Shown: positions 29,488-38,447, counted from the first letter of the stretch. The stretch is 64,000 bases of DNA from DASXHZ01 sp036488085 (GCA_036488085.1 DASXHZ010000061.1:18343-82342); one strand, 5' to 3'. Notes: generated by a model from the sequence alone, not told the origin. Translations and numbers: made by a program.

Positions 29488-29721
29488 ATGAACGCCTCCG
29501 TCGAGGAAGTCGAGAAGGATCCGCACGCGTATCTTCATCGTGTGCTGGAAGGTGAGACCGTCGTTCTGTTCGAAAAGGATCTAGCGGTAGCTGAGATTCG
29601 CCCTCTCGCCAAACGCGCGGGAAAGCGCCCCTTCGGTCTCGCAAAGGGCGATTTCGTCGTTCCTGACGATTTTGATGATCCGCTGCCCGAGGATGTTTTG
29701 CGATTGTTTGAAGGCGAATGA
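29488..29721 (+). CDS. Phd/YefM-like antitoxin, short form
   Basis: This 77-residue protein lies directly before a PIN-domain toxin gene, overlapping it by 4 nt (ATGA). The N-terminal half (VEEVEKDPHAYLHRVLEGETVVLFEKDLAVAEIRPL) matches the end of the Phd/YefM DNA-binding fold. FGLAKGDFVVPDDFDDPLPEDVLRLFEGE is the acidic toxin-wrapping tail common in such antitoxins. The first beta strand and helix of Phd look shortened. It probably neutralises the toxin and represses the operon. Confidence 0.8.
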   Translation: MNASVEEVEKDPHAYLHRVLEGETVVLFEKDLAVAEIRPLAKRAGKRPFGLAKGDFVVPDDFDDPLPEDVLRLFEGE

Positions 29722-30110
29722 GGCTGCTGCTCGATACGCACGCATTCCTCTGGTACATCACTGAAGATCCGCGGCTTGCTACAAGTTCGGTCGAGGCCAT
29801 TCAGGACGAAGCGAACGAAGTCTTCCTGAGTGTTGTATCCGTGTGGGAAGCGCTAGCAAAGCATCAACTCGGCAAGTTGCCGCTTCCCGCGCCGGCAGAT
29901 GAGTATCTGAGGTCTCGACGAGACCAGCATGATATTGCCAGCCTGCCATTCGACGAGCCGTCCTTGTCACATCTTCTCCGTCTGCCGCTCCACCATCGCG
30001 ATCCATTTGACCGGATGCTGATCTGTCAAGCATTGCAACACAACCTGCGGGTGCTGACGGCCGACGCATTGTTCGAAAAATATCCGATCAACGTATTCCG
30101 AACCGCATAA
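29718..30110 (+). CDS. vapC: PIN-domain ribonuclease toxin (VapC type)
   Basis: This 130-residue PIN protein of the VapC/PhdX-partner group (LLLDTHAFLWYITEDPRL) has Asp6 and a Glu in SVWEALAKH. Asp residues in HHRDPFDRMLICQAL and LTAD complete the Mg-binding site. All four acidic positions are present, so it should be an active RNase that cleaves RNA such as tRNA or rRNA. The start overlaps the antitoxin stop, as expected for a translationally coupled pair. Confidence 0.9.
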   Translation: MRLLLDTHAFLWYITEDPRLATSSVEAIQDEANEVFLSVVSVWEALAKHQLGKLPLPAPADEYLRSRRDQHDIASLPFDEPSLSHLLRLPLHHRDPFDRMLICQALQHNLRVLTADALFEKYPINVFRTA

Positions 30111-30271
30111 CTTCGGCGCCGCGACATCCCGCGGTGTTCCACAGAAGCTCGCCGCCTGACGGACGCCTGGTCGCGCTGCGGGGGAAGGACGCTCCCGTTC
30201 GAGGTCCAAGAACTTGTCGATTACGTGCCGCGGTGCGCCGCTGGGATTGGCCGCTCTGTTCCGGCTCTCGA

Positions 30272-30985
30272 TCAAAGAGGGCGCTGGCGGTGCCGCTGTT
30301 TGATGAACGTCTCGAAGCGCCGCGTGCCCCACGACTCGAGCAGCCCCGGCTCCTGGAAGTAGAACGCATCGAGCCGCGGAAGCCGGGCGAGGCGCGCGCG
30401 GGGATGGAGGAGGCGAAACTCCGTCGTGCAGGCGTAGCGGAACACGCGCTCGACGACCGCCGCGGCGTGCGCGTTGACGCGGCCGTATGGGTAGGCAAAG
30501 GTCTCCGGCCGAGCGCCGGTTTCGCGCTCGATGATCTCGACCGAGCCGCACACCTCCTCCTCGATTTGAGCGCGGCTTACCGTGTTCAGGTTCGCATGCG
30601 TCCGGCTGTGCGATCCGAGCGTGACGCCCTGTTCACGGAGTCGGGCGAGCGCCGGCCAATCAAGGAGCGGTTGCTGCGGAATGTGAGGCTCCCGGAGATC
30701 CCACGCGTTGGTCCGTCCTGCCATTTCCGACACCACGAACACGGTGCTGGCCAGTCCGTTGGCCAGGAGCCGCGGCGCGGCGAACTCCCCAAAATTCACG
30801 AACCCATCGTCGAACGTGATCGCCACGGCGTCCGTCGACTCGGGCAGCGCGAGCAGGCCCTCGACCGATGTCACCTTGACGCATCCCGAGCTGAGCCAGC
30901 GAACGTGCCGCTCGAAGGCTTCGGGATGACACGACACAGTCGAGCCCGAGGTGTCGATCGAGTGGTACATCAGGATCGCGCGCAT
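30272..30985 (-). CDS. Polysaccharide deacetylase (NodB domain, CE4)
   Basis: This 237-residue protein starts MRAILMYHSID and has the CE4 motifs TFDDGF (about 55-60) and GSHSRTHANL (about 124-133; metal histidines). A later AYPYGRVN and CTTEF complete the fold. There is no clear signal peptide, so it may act on lipid-linked or cytoplasmic sugar intermediates. It lies 10 bp downstream of a glycosyltransferase gene in the same direction, so the two probably modify the same surface glycan. Confidence 0.88.
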   Translation of the reverse strand: MRAILMYHSIDTSGSTVSCHPEAFERHVRWLSSGCVKVTSVEGLLALPESTDAVAITFDDGFVNFGEFAAPRLLANGLASTVFVVSEMAGRTNAWDLREPHIPQQPLLDWPALARLREQGVTLGSHSRTHANLNTVSRAQIEEEVCGSVEIIERETGARPETFAYPYGRVNAHAAAVVERVFRYACTTEFRLLHPRARLARLPRLDAFYFQEPGLLESWGTRRFETFIKQRHRQRPL

Positions 30986-30995
30986 GCAGAAAGAG

Positions 30996-31664
30996 TCAGT
31001 AGCCGTGCTGCGTCCGTTCCACGCCGATGTGAGTCACCCACGTCTCACCGTTGCCCATGAACGCGAAACGATGACCGCGACCAACGAGCTGTCTGCTGAA
31101 TGCCGACTCCGAATGGGCGACGTCGGGCCACCGCGTGTTCAACAAGGTCCGCCGATAGAGGCACGGATTCGTGGTGAACGTCTTGCGGTGCTCCAACCAG
31201 GCGAGCTCGCCGGCGCGCCTGGCCGCGTAGGCATTCGGGTCTTCCTGCACGATCCCGCCCGCGTCGATCTCAGAGGAGAAAAACGGACCACGGAGCAGCG
31301 CGACCTGGGCCAGCATCGGATCCTGCTCCAGCACCGCGATCATCTCGAGCAGATCCACGCGCCGATCGAAGACGAAGTCCTCCTCGAGGTGGAAGATGTA
31401 CGGCGCGCCGCCCCGCCGGCGTTCGTGCTCCCATGCCGCACGGACCGCCCGCGTGAAGCCGACGCGCCCCGGCGTCGTGATGATGTCCCAGCCCGGGCAC
31501 CGCGCGCTCAGCCATCGCCCAAACCGCTCGTCGCCCGAGTCGTCGAAGACTGCCGCGTGCACGATGGGCCCGTGCACGTACTCGGCGAAACTCGCAAGCG
31601 TCCGATCCAGGTACGCGCGCCGCCCCGCCGTGAGGACGATGACGTCGACGGCCGGTGCATCCAT
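30996..31664 (-). CDS. Family 2-like glycosyltransferase
   Basis: This is a 222-residue protein from the ATG at 31664; the frame is open for 24 more codons but those overlap the promoter region of glgP. VDVIVLTAGRRAYLDRTLASFAEYV, a DDSGDERFG nucleotide-sugar site and HLEEDFVF (acidic metal motif, about residues 95-102) mark a GT-A fold. GNGETWVTHIG near the C-terminus may hold a metal His. It forms a two-gene unit with the downstream deacetylase. Donor and acceptor are unknown. Confidence 0.8.
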   Translation of the reverse strand: MDAPAVDVIVLTAGRRAYLDRTLASFAEYVHGPIVHAAVFDDSGDERFGRWLSARCPGWDIITTPGRVGFTRAVRAAWEHERRRGGAPYIFHLEEDFVFDRRVDLLEMIAVLEQDPMLAQVALLRGPFFSSEIDAGGIVQEDPNAYAARRAGELAWLEHRKTFTTNPCLYRRTLLNTRWPDVAHSESAFSRQLVGRGHRFAFMGNGETWVTHIGVERTQHGY

Positions 31665-31719
31665 GAAGAGCCATATTACCGCCCATGGTGCAGAATGCGC
31701 ATCGCAGAGCGGGTAGGAC

Positions 31720-34197
31720 GTGCAACGCAGCATCAACGGAATCGAGCGGGTGGCGGCGGTCCATCTCCGTGAGGGGATCGAATCCTTCCTGAGGTTCGCG
31801 AAGGGGCGTTTGTGGCGCGAGGCCTCGCAGCGCGAGCGGTTGTATTCGCTTTCGATTGCCGTGCGGCGCAGCGCGCTCGACGCGATGCGGGAGAGCGAGC
31901 GCCGCTACCGCGAGCAGGACTCCAAGCGCCTCTACTACCTCTCGATGGAGTTCCTCATGGGGCGCTCCCTCGGGAACACGCTGATGAACCTCGGCATCTA
32001 CGACGAGGCGCGCAACGTCGTCGCGGAGCTCGGGGTCGACTTCGACGAGCTCCAGGCGCTCGAGCCCGATGCTGCCCTCGGCAACGGCGGTTTGGGGCGA
32101 CTGGCGGCCTGCTTCCTCGACTCGCTCGCCACCCTCGACCTCCCCGGCTTCGGCTACGGCATCAACTACGAGTTCGGCCTCTTCAAACAGAGTTTCGTGA
32201 ACGGCTTCCAGCACGAGCGGCCCGACCATTGGCTCGAAAGCGGGTCGCCGTGGCTCATCGAGCACAACGACGAGGCGGTGATCGTTCCGGTGTACGGGTC
32301 GATTGCGCATACGACCGAGCGCGGCGTCTACACGCCGAAGTGGGTCGATGCGAAAGTGATCATCGGCGTCCCGAACGACATGCCGATCGTTGGCTATAGC
32401 GGACGGACCGTGAATCGCCTGCGGCTCTTCACCGCGCGCTCGTCGGACGAATTCGACATCGGCATCTTCAATGCGGGCGACTACATCCGCGCGGTGCAGC
32501 ACAAGATCTCGACCGAGGCGATCTCGAAGATTCTCTACCCCTCGGATCAGGTGCAGTCGGGGCGTGAGCTGCGGCTGCAGCAGGAGTACTTCCTCGTCGC
32601 CTGCGCGATCGCCGACATCGTGCGGTCGTACAAGAACACGCACGACTCGTTCGAGAACTTCGCGAGCAAAGTGGCCATCCAGATGAACGACACGCATCCG
32701 GCGCTCGCGGTCGCGGAGCTGATGCGCGTCTTCATCGACGGCGAACATCTGCCGTGGGAGCAGGCGTGGGCGACGACGGTCGAGACGCTCGGCTACACGA
32801 ATCACACGCTGCTTCCGGAGGCGCTGGAGCGGTGGCCGATGGAGCTGATCGAGCGCGTGCTCCCGCGGCACCTGCAGATCATCCAGGAGATCAACCGGCG
32901 CCTCATCGCGGAGGTCGAACGGAGGTTCCCGGGCGACGCCGCGATGTCGCAGCGGGTCTCGATCTTCAGCGATCACGAGGTGCGGATGGCGAACCTCGCG
33001 ATGACCGGGAGCCACTCGGTGAACGGCGTCGCGGAGCTGCACTCCGAGCTCGTGAAGACGACGCTGGCGCCCGATTTCAACAAGCTCTATCCGGAGCGCT
33101 TCAACAACAAGACGAACGGCGTGACGCCGCGGCGCTGGCTGCTGCACGCGAACCGGCCGCTCGCCTCGCTGATCTCGAATGCGATCGGCGACGCGTGGAT
33201 CCGGAATCTCGACGAGCTGCGAAACCTCGAGCGCTTCGCCGCCGACTCCTCAATCATCGACAAGCTCGAAGGGGTCAAGCGGCGCAACAAGGCGGCACTC
33301 GCGCGGATCGCGAAGGAGCTCACCGGCATCCCGGTCGATCCGCTCACCATGTTCGACGTGCAGGTGAAGCGGTTCCACGAGTACAAACGCCAGCTCCTCA
33401 ACGCGCTGCACATCGTGCATCGATACTGGGCGATCGTGGAGGACGGCATCACGCCTCTAGTGCCGCGCACGTTCATCTTCGCGGGGAAGTCGGCGCCCGG
33501 CTACTTCTCGGCGAAGCTGATCATCAAGTTCATCCACTCCATCGCGGAGGTGATCAACGCCGATCCGAAGACGCGCGAATGGCTGCGCGTCGTCTTCCTT
33601 CCCGACTACCGCGTCACGCTTGCTGAGGCGATCATGCCGGCGGCCGAGCTGAGCGAGCAGATCTCGACGGCGGGCAAAGAGGCGTCAGGCACCGGCAACA
33701 TGAAGCTCGCGCTGAACGGCGCGCTCACGATCGGAACGCTCGACGGCGCGAACATCGAGATTCGCGACGAGGTGGGGGAGCAGAACATCTTCATCTTCGG
33801 CCTGCACGCCGACGAAGTCGCCGCTCTGGTCGCAGGCGGCTACCACCCGGAGACATACCTGCAATCGCACGAGATCCGGCGGGTCATCGACTCGATCTCC
33901 TCCGGCCATTTCTCCCGCGGCGACAAAGAGATCTTCCGCCCCATCGTCGCGAACATCACCAGCGCCCGCGACATCTACGTCCACCTCGCCGACCTGCAGT
34001 CGTACTGCGACGCCCAGAACGCCGTCGACGCCACCTACGTCGACCGCGCCGCCTGGAACCGCAAGTCGCTCCTGAACATCGCGAGAATGGGCAAGTTCTC
34101 CTCCGACCGCACCATCCGCGAATACGCCCGCGACATCTGGAAGATCAAACCCGCCGTCATCGGCAACTTCGCCAACGCCGCGTTGCTGGAGGACTAA
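31720..34197 (+). CDS. glgP: Glycogen/alpha-glucan phosphorylase
   Basis: This 825-residue GT35 enzyme releases glucose-1-phosphate from glycogen or maltodextrin. LYYLSMEFLMGRSL, ALGNGGLGRLAACFLDSLATL and NMKLALNGALTIGTLDGAN are family signatures. The PLP attachment Lys is K662 in EASGTGNMK. Length is close to the bacterial standard. The start is GTG at 31720. The gene ends where a REP/RAYT insertion begins; its TAA shares 4 nt with the transposase stop on the other strand. Confidence 0.96.
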   Translation: MQRSINGIERVAAVHLREGIESFLRFAKGRLWREASQRERLYSLSIAVRRSALDAMRESERRYREQDSKRLYYLSMEFLMGRSLGNTLMNLGIYDEARNVVAELGVDFDELQALEPDAALGNGGLGRLAACFLDSLATLDLPGFGYGINYEFGLFKQSFVNGFQHERPDHWLESGSPWLIEHNDEAVIVPVYGSIAHTTERGVYTPKWVDAKVIIGVPNDMPIVGYSGRTVNRLRLFTARSSDEFDIGIFNAGDYIRAVQHKISTEAISKILYPSDQVQSGRELRLQQEYFLVACAIADIVRSYKNTHDSFENFASKVAIQMNDTHPALAVAELMRVFIDGEHLPWEQAWATTVETLGYTNHTLLPEALERWPMELIERVLPRHLQIIQEINRRLIAEVERRFPGDAAMSQRVSIFSDHEVRMANLAMTGSHSVNGVAELHSELVKTTLAPDFNKLYPERFNNKTNGVTPRRWLLHANRPLASLISNAIGDAWIRNLDELRNLERFAADSSIIDKLEGVKRRNKAALARIAKELTGIPVDPLTMFDVQVKRFHEYKRQLLNALHIVHRYWAIVEDGITPLVPRTFIFAGKSAPGYFSAKLIIKFIHSIAEVINADPKTREWLRVVFLPDYRVTLAEAIMPAAELSEQISTAGKEASGTGNMKLALNGALTIGTLDGANIEIRDEVGEQNIFIFGLHADEVAALVAGGYHPETYLQSHEIRRVIDSISSGHFSRGDKEIFRPIVANITSARDIYVHLADLQSYCDAQNAVDATYVDRAAWNRKSLLNIARMGKFSSDRTIREYARDIWKIKPAVIGNFANAALLED

Positions 34198-34700
34198 GCC
34201 TCGTGGTTGGGGGGTGGCCTCAGTGGGGCACCGGCGGCCTCGCCGGTGCTCTTGTGCCCTTCGACCCACCACCTCCAAATCCACCGGTACTCATCGACAC
34301 TGCTGACGAGCCCCGCTCGCATCGGATTCTGACAAACGTACTCGCACTTGTTGTATAGATCCTCGTCGGACCGAAGCGCGCGATCGAAGTATTCGCGCTG
34401 CCACACGACGCGGCCGATTTCGTGCGCGGAGACACTCTTGATGCGCTGCATCGCCTTTGGCAGCGTGGACGTTTCATACAACGTAAAGACGAGATGCACG
34501 TGGTCCGGCATGATGACGACGCAGTGCAGCCAGTACTGGAGTAGGTGGCCGAAGACCGTGGTGTTTAGCGCGATGGCTTTCTCGTCGTCCGCAAGCATCT
34601 GCCGATCGCGGGTGCAGAACGTGACGAAGTAGGTCTTGCCGCTCTTCTGCAGGTGAGGGAGGTCGCGTCGCCATGCGACGGTGTCGTCGAATATCGGCAC
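34194..34700 (-). CDS. REP-associated tyrosine transposase (RAYT, Y1/HUH family)
   Basis: This 168-residue single-strand transposase of the IS200-like Y1 family is the form linked to REP elements. The HUH metal motif is H67-V-H69 in VIMPDHVHLVF, and the likely nucleophile is Tyr121 in CEYVCQNPMRAGLV. It starts with GTG at 34700. Residues 149-166 (HKSTGEAAGAPLRPPPNH) are encoded by a REP copy, so the transposase reads into its own repeat. REP copies flank it at 34201, 34724 and 34783. Confidence 0.93.
   Translation of the reverse strand: MPIFDDTVAWRRDLPHLQKSGKTYFVTFCTRDRQMLADDEKAIALNTTVFGHLLQYWLHCVVIMPDHVHLVFTLYETSTLPKAMQRIKSVSAHEIGRVVWQREYFDRALRSDEDLYNKCEYVCQNPMRAGLVSSVDEYRWIWRWWVEGHKSTGEAAGAPLRPPPNHEA
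34201..34256 (+). repeat. REP copy A, inside the transposase 3' end
   Basis: This copy contains CTCAGTGGGGC followed by the hairpin CACCGGCG-GCCT-CGCCGGTG. It shares a 39-bp identical block with copy C (34783). It directly follows the glgP stop. Confidence 0.9.
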
Positions 34701-34723
34701 ATCAGCGATTGTCCCTCGGTTTG

Positions 34724-34763
34724 TCGCCGGCGAGGCCGCCGGCGCCCCACTGAGGCCCCCGCC
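34724..34763 (-). repeat. REP copy B, inverted, upstream of the transposase
   Basis: The reverse complement reads GGCCTCAGTGGGGC then GCCGGCGGCCTCGCCGGC. It matches copies A and C with one internal change and lies 23 bp before the transposase start in the opposite orientation. Confidence 0.88.
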
Positions 34764-34777
34764 CTACCCCGGGTGCG

Positions 34778-35434
34778 TTAGCCCTCGTCGTGGTTGGGTG
34801 GCGGTCTCAGTGGGGCACCGGCGGCCTCGCCGGTGCTCTTGTGCGCCAGGCCACCCACCATCGCGGCAAACACCTTCTGCACGCTGTCGTTGTCGAACGG
34901 TTTCGGCTTGTGGGTGCGCTCGGCGATGAGGGCGTCGCGGATCATGCCTTCGGCGCAGCCGAGGGTGGCGGAGCAGATGGCGGCGGGGTCGAGGTCCGTT
35001 CGGAAGGAGCCGTCTTTCTGGCCGCGCTTGATCAGCTGGTTCAGGAGCTCCGTGAAGCGGCGGAAGCCTTCGGAGAGGACCACGTCATTGCCGCGGACGC
35101 GACGTCCTTCGAACAGGAAGAGGAACGCCGCATCGTGGTCGCGTCCGAACGCGGAGACGAAGAGCGACAACAGCCGTAGGATCGCCTCGCGTCCATGCTC
35201 CGCCCCCCCGATCTGGCCCGCGATCGCCTCGGAAAAGCCCGACCACGTCTCGTTGAAGATCGCTTCGAGGAGCCCGCTCTTCCCACTGAAGTAGCGGACG
35301 AGCTGCGATTCTGAGGTCCCCGCTTCGCGCGCGATCGCGGCGGTCGACGTCTGCTCGTAGCCGTTCCGGCTGAAGAGCATCTTTCCGGCCGTCATCAGCC
35401 GGCCGCGCGACGTCTGTGTGTTGTCGAGATCCAC
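34778..35434 (-). CDS. TetR/AcrR-family transcriptional regulator
   Basis: This 218-residue regulator has an N-terminal helix-turn-helix (LMTAGKMLFSRNGYEQTSTAAIAREAGTSESQLVRYFSGKSGLLEAIF, residues 13-60) typical of TetR. A helical ligand domain follows. The last 20 residues contain HKSTGEAAGAPLRPPPNH (198-215), encoded by REP copy C and identical to the tail of the neighbouring transposase. The native C-terminus was probably replaced when the repeat inserted. The ligand and targets are unknown; no efflux gene is adjacent. Confidence 0.9.
   Translation of the reverse strand: MDLDNTQTSRGRLMTAGKMLFSRNGYEQTSTAAIAREAGTSESQLVRYFSGKSGLLEAIFNETWSGFSEAIAGQIGGAEHGREAILRLLSLFVSAFGRDHDAAFLFLFEGRRVRGNDVVLSEGFRRFTELLNQLIKRGQKDGSFRTDLDPAAICSATLGCAEGMIRDALIAERTHKPKPFDNDSVQKVFAAMVGGLAHKSTGEAAGAPLRPPPNHDEG
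34783..34845 (+). repeat. REP copy C, at the 3' end of the TetR gene
   Basis: This copy has the same CTCAGTGGGGC head and CACCGGCG/CGCCGGTG hairpin as copy A. It encodes, on the minus strand, the last residues of the TetR-family regulator. Confidence 0.9.
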
Positions 35435-35490
35435 GCCGGCAGCGTAGGTCGGGTGGTGCGCTACGTCAAGGTAGCGCTACCACCACCTGC

Positions 35491-37317
35491 CTACAGCTCC
35501 GGTGACCGCGTGTCGATCCGCGTCCGGATCAGCGCTGCAAATGCTTCGAAACTCAGGTCGTTCTCCTTCGTGCCGTCGCGTTTGCGGAGGGAGACCGTCT
35601 GGTTGGCGACCTCCCGGTCGCCGAGGACCAGCATGTAGGGGATCTTCTTGAGCTGGCCCTCGCGGACCTTCGCGTTCATTCGTTCGGCGCTGAAGTCGGC
35701 CTCACTGCGGATGCCCGTTGCCACGAGGCTGTCGCTCAGTTTGCGCGCGTACTCGTGGTGCGCGTCGGAGATCGGGATGATGAGCACCTGGCGCGGGGCG
35801 AGCCACACCGGGAAGTTGCCGGCGTAGTGCTCGATCAGGAAGCCGATCATCCGCTCGTGCGTGCTGAGGGGCGCGCGGTGGATGCAGAGCGGCGTCGCGT
35901 GTTTCCCTTCGGAATTCACGTAGGTGAGGTTGAAGCGTGCCGGCACCGCGAAGTCGACCTGGTTGGTCGCGAGCGTGAACTCTTTCCCGATCGCGCTCCA
36001 CACCTGCACGTCGATCTTCGGACCGTAAAACGCCGCCTCATCCTTCTCCTCGACGAATGGCACCTCGCCGGCGCGCATGGCGCCGCGGACCATCTCTTCC
36101 GTCTCCAGCCAGAGGCGTTCGTTGTCGACGTACTTTTTGCCGAGGCCGCGCGCGTGGTGCGTCGAGAGCCGCATCACGTACTTCTCGATGCCGAAGAGGT
36201 TGAAGTAGTCCTGGTACATCCGGACGACCGCCAGGAACTCCGACTCGAACTGTTCCTCGGTGCAGTAGATGTGCGCGTCGTTCATCTCGAGCGAACGGAC
36301 GCGCATCAGGCCGAAGAGGTCGCCGCTCCGCTCGTAGCGATAGCACGTGCCGTACTCGGCGAGCCGCATCGGCAGGTCGCGGTAGCTGCGCGGACGCGCC
36401 GCGAAGATCTTGTGATGGAACGGGCAGTTCATCGGCTTGACGTAGTACTTCACGCCTTCGAGCTCCATCGGCGGATACATGCTCTCCGCGTAGTACGGCA
36501 AATGGCCGCTGCGGATGAACAGGCTGTCCTTCGTCAGGTTCGGAGTGCGCACGCGCTGATATCCGGCGCCGAGCTCGCGCTCTTTCGCGAGACGCTCGAT
36601 TTCCTCGATGAGAATCCCGCCGTTCGGGAGCCATAGCGGCAGGCCGGGGCCGATCTCCTCGTCGAACGCGTAGATGTCGAGCTCTTTCCCGAGCTTCCGG
36701 TGATCGCGCTTCTTCGCCTCTTCGAGACGGTGGATGTATTCGTCGAGCTCTTTCTTGCTCTTCCACACCGTCCCGTAGATGCGCTGCAGCATCGGGTTCT
36801 TTTCGTTCCCGCGCCAGTACGCACCGGAGACGTTGAGCAGCTTGATGGCTTCGGGGTTGATGAGTCCCGTGCGCTCGACGTGCGGCCCGCGGCAGAGGTC
36901 CTCGAAGTTGCCCTCGGTGAAGGTGCTGATGACCGGCTTGTCGTCGGACTCTTCGCCGTATTCGTTGACGCCGCCCTTCGCGATGCCCTCGATCAACTCG
37001 AGCTTGTACGGCTGGCCGCTGAAGAGCTGCTGCGCTTCTTCGAGCGACACCTCGCGGTACTGGAACGTGTTGTTCTCGCGGATGATCTCTCGCATCCGCC
37101 CTTCGAGCCGTTCGAGGTCCTCGGGCGTGAACGTCTTATTGCCGCCGTTCTCGTCCTTGCCGAGGTCGAAGTCGTAGTAGAAGCCGTCGGTGATCGGCGG
37201 ACCGATCGCGACCTTCGCGTGCGGAAAGAGATCGATGACGGCGTTCGCGAGCACGTGGGCGGTGCTGTGTCGCAGCCGGTAAATCTGGTCGTCAGTTGAT
37301 TGATGTTCGGTTGACAT
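35491..37317 (-). CDS. thrS: Threonyl-tRNA synthetase lacking the TGS domain
   Basis: This is a 608-residue protein from the ATG at 37317. The editing domain starts at once with H17-x3-H21 (RHSTAHVLANAV), where most bacterial ThrRS have about 60 residues of TGS domain first. The SAD editing domain, the class II catalytic core (motif 2 region GTCYRYERSGDLFGLMRVRS; MNCPFHHKIF with zinc Cys) and the anticodon-binding domain are complete. The upstream 17 codons of open frame do not encode a TGS domain. It is divergent from a histidine kinase gene. Confidence 0.95.
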   Translation of the reverse strand: MSTEHQSTDDQIYRLRHSTAHVLANAVIDLFPHAKVAIGPPITDGFYYDFDLGKDENGGNKTFTPEDLERLEGRMREIIRENNTFQYREVSLEEAQQLFSGQPYKLELIEGIAKGGVNEYGEESDDKPVISTFTEGNFEDLCRGPHVERTGLINPEAIKLLNVSGAYWRGNEKNPMLQRIYGTVWKSKKELDEYIHRLEEAKKRDHRKLGKELDIYAFDEEIGPGLPLWLPNGGILIEEIERLAKERELGAGYQRVRTPNLTKDSLFIRSGHLPYYAESMYPPMELEGVKYYVKPMNCPFHHKIFAARPRSYRDLPMRLAEYGTCYRYERSGDLFGLMRVRSLEMNDAHIYCTEEQFESEFLAVVRMYQDYFNLFGIEKYVMRLSTHHARGLGKKYVDNERLWLETEEMVRGAMRAGEVPFVEEKDEAAFYGPKIDVQVWSAIGKEFTLATNQVDFAVPARFNLTYVNSEGKHATPLCIHRAPLSTHERMIGFLIEHYAGNFPVWLAPRQVLIIPISDAHHEYARKLSDSLVATGIRSEADFSAERMNAKVREGQLKKIPYMLVLGDREVANQTVSLRKRDGTKENDLSFEAFAALIRTRIDTRSPEL

Positions 37318-37331
37318 AAAAGTAACGGCGG

Positions 37332-38447
37332 ATGATATCAACGCCGCCCTTCCTGGGGCGTACAACACAGCAGCCGATGCTCACGGATTCCCCCACGCTG
37401 CTTCCCCGCGTCGCGGACGAGCGGAAAGTGCGGTGGCTGCGATATGCGTTCGCGGCGTTCTGCGTCGGCGTCGCGCTGCTGGCGGACCTGGAGCTGATGC
37501 CGCTCGGTCATCGCTTCGCGCCCTTCATTTTCGCGGTGCTCGTGACGGCATTCTTCACGGGATTCGGCGCATCGCTCCTCGCGACGGTGCTCGCCGTGGT
37601 CGCCGCGAACTACTTCGACTACTTCGTCGACGGCCGGATCCGGCTCGACTCGGATGATCTGCTGCAGCTCGCGATCTTCCTGTCGATCGCGGTGAGCATC
37701 AGCTTCCTGAGCACGCGACGCCGGCGAGCGGAGCGCAATCTCGCGAATGCGAACGCGGAGCTCCGCGCGCTCGATCGCGCGAAGGACCAGTTCATCGCGA
37801 TGCTTTCTCACGAGCTCCGCGCGCCGATGGCGGTGATCCTCGGGTGGGCCGGCGTGCTGCGGCGCGAAAACGATCCCGAGCTGACGGCGACGGCGGCCTC
37901 GGCGATCGAGTCGAGCGCCCGCGCACAGGCGCGGCTCATCGACGACCTCCTCGACATGTCGCGGCTGACGCTCGGGAAGATGCACCTGGAGATCGCGCCG
38001 GTGGACGTCGGCGCGGTTGCGTCGCAGGCGATCGAGACGGTTCGCCCCCTGGCGAAAGAGAGGAATGTCGAGCTGAAGCTGGCCATCCCCGCGGAACCGT
38101 GCTCTGTGTTCGGCGACCCGCTGCGCCTGAATCAGATCTGTTGGAACCTGCTGGCGAATGCCGTGAAGTTCACGCCGGTGGGCGGCCACGTCGAACTGAG
38201 TGTCTCGCGCGTTGCGAACAAGGCGCGATTGATCGTGAGCGACGACGGCGATGGAATCGCGAAGGACGTCCAGCCCTACGTCTTCGAGCCACTCCGCCAG
38301 GCCCGCCCGGCCGACAAAGGCGGCCTCGGGCTCGGCCTCGCGATCGTCAAGCAGCTCGTCGCCATGCACCGCGGCTCGGTCGCCGTGGAAAGCGACGGCG
38401 TCGGCAAGGGCTCGCGGTTTACGGTCGAATTGCCGGTCGCGTCCTAA
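37332..38447 (+). CDS. Sensor histidine kinase with DUF4118 membrane domain
   Basis: This is a 371-residue kinase; an ATG at 37377 is an alternative start. Three or four membrane segments (about residues 36-125) form a DUF4118-like domain as in KdpD. HisKA follows with MLSHELRAPMAVILGWAGVL (phospho-His in SHE). The HATPase has N-box NQICWNLLANAVKFTP and G-boxes DDGDGIAKD and GGLGLGLAIVKQLV. No response regulator gene is adjacent, so it is an orphan kinase. It is divergent from thrS, with about 14-60 bp between starts. Confidence 0.9.
   Translation: MISTPPFLGRTTQQPMLTDSPTLLPRVADERKVRWLRYAFAAFCVGVALLADLELMPLGHRFAPFIFAVLVTAFFTGFGASLLATVLAVVAANYFDYFVDGRIRLDSDDLLQLAIFLSIAVSISFLSTRRRRAERNLANANAELRALDRAKDQFIAMLSHELRAPMAVILGWAGVLRRENDPELTATAASAIESSARAQARLIDDLLDMSRLTLGKMHLEIAPVDVGAVASQAIETVRPLAKERNVELKLAIPAEPCSVFGDPLRLNQICWNLLANAVKFTPVGGHVELSVSRVANKARLIVSDDGDGIAKDVQPYVFEPLRQARPADKGGLGLGLAIVKQLVAMHRGSVAVESDGVGKGSRFTVELPVAS

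Noticed and set aside
31270..33147. Open frame of 625 codons antisense to glgP
   Set aside because: The sense strand encodes a complete phosphorylase; the antisense frame has no domain and unusual composition.
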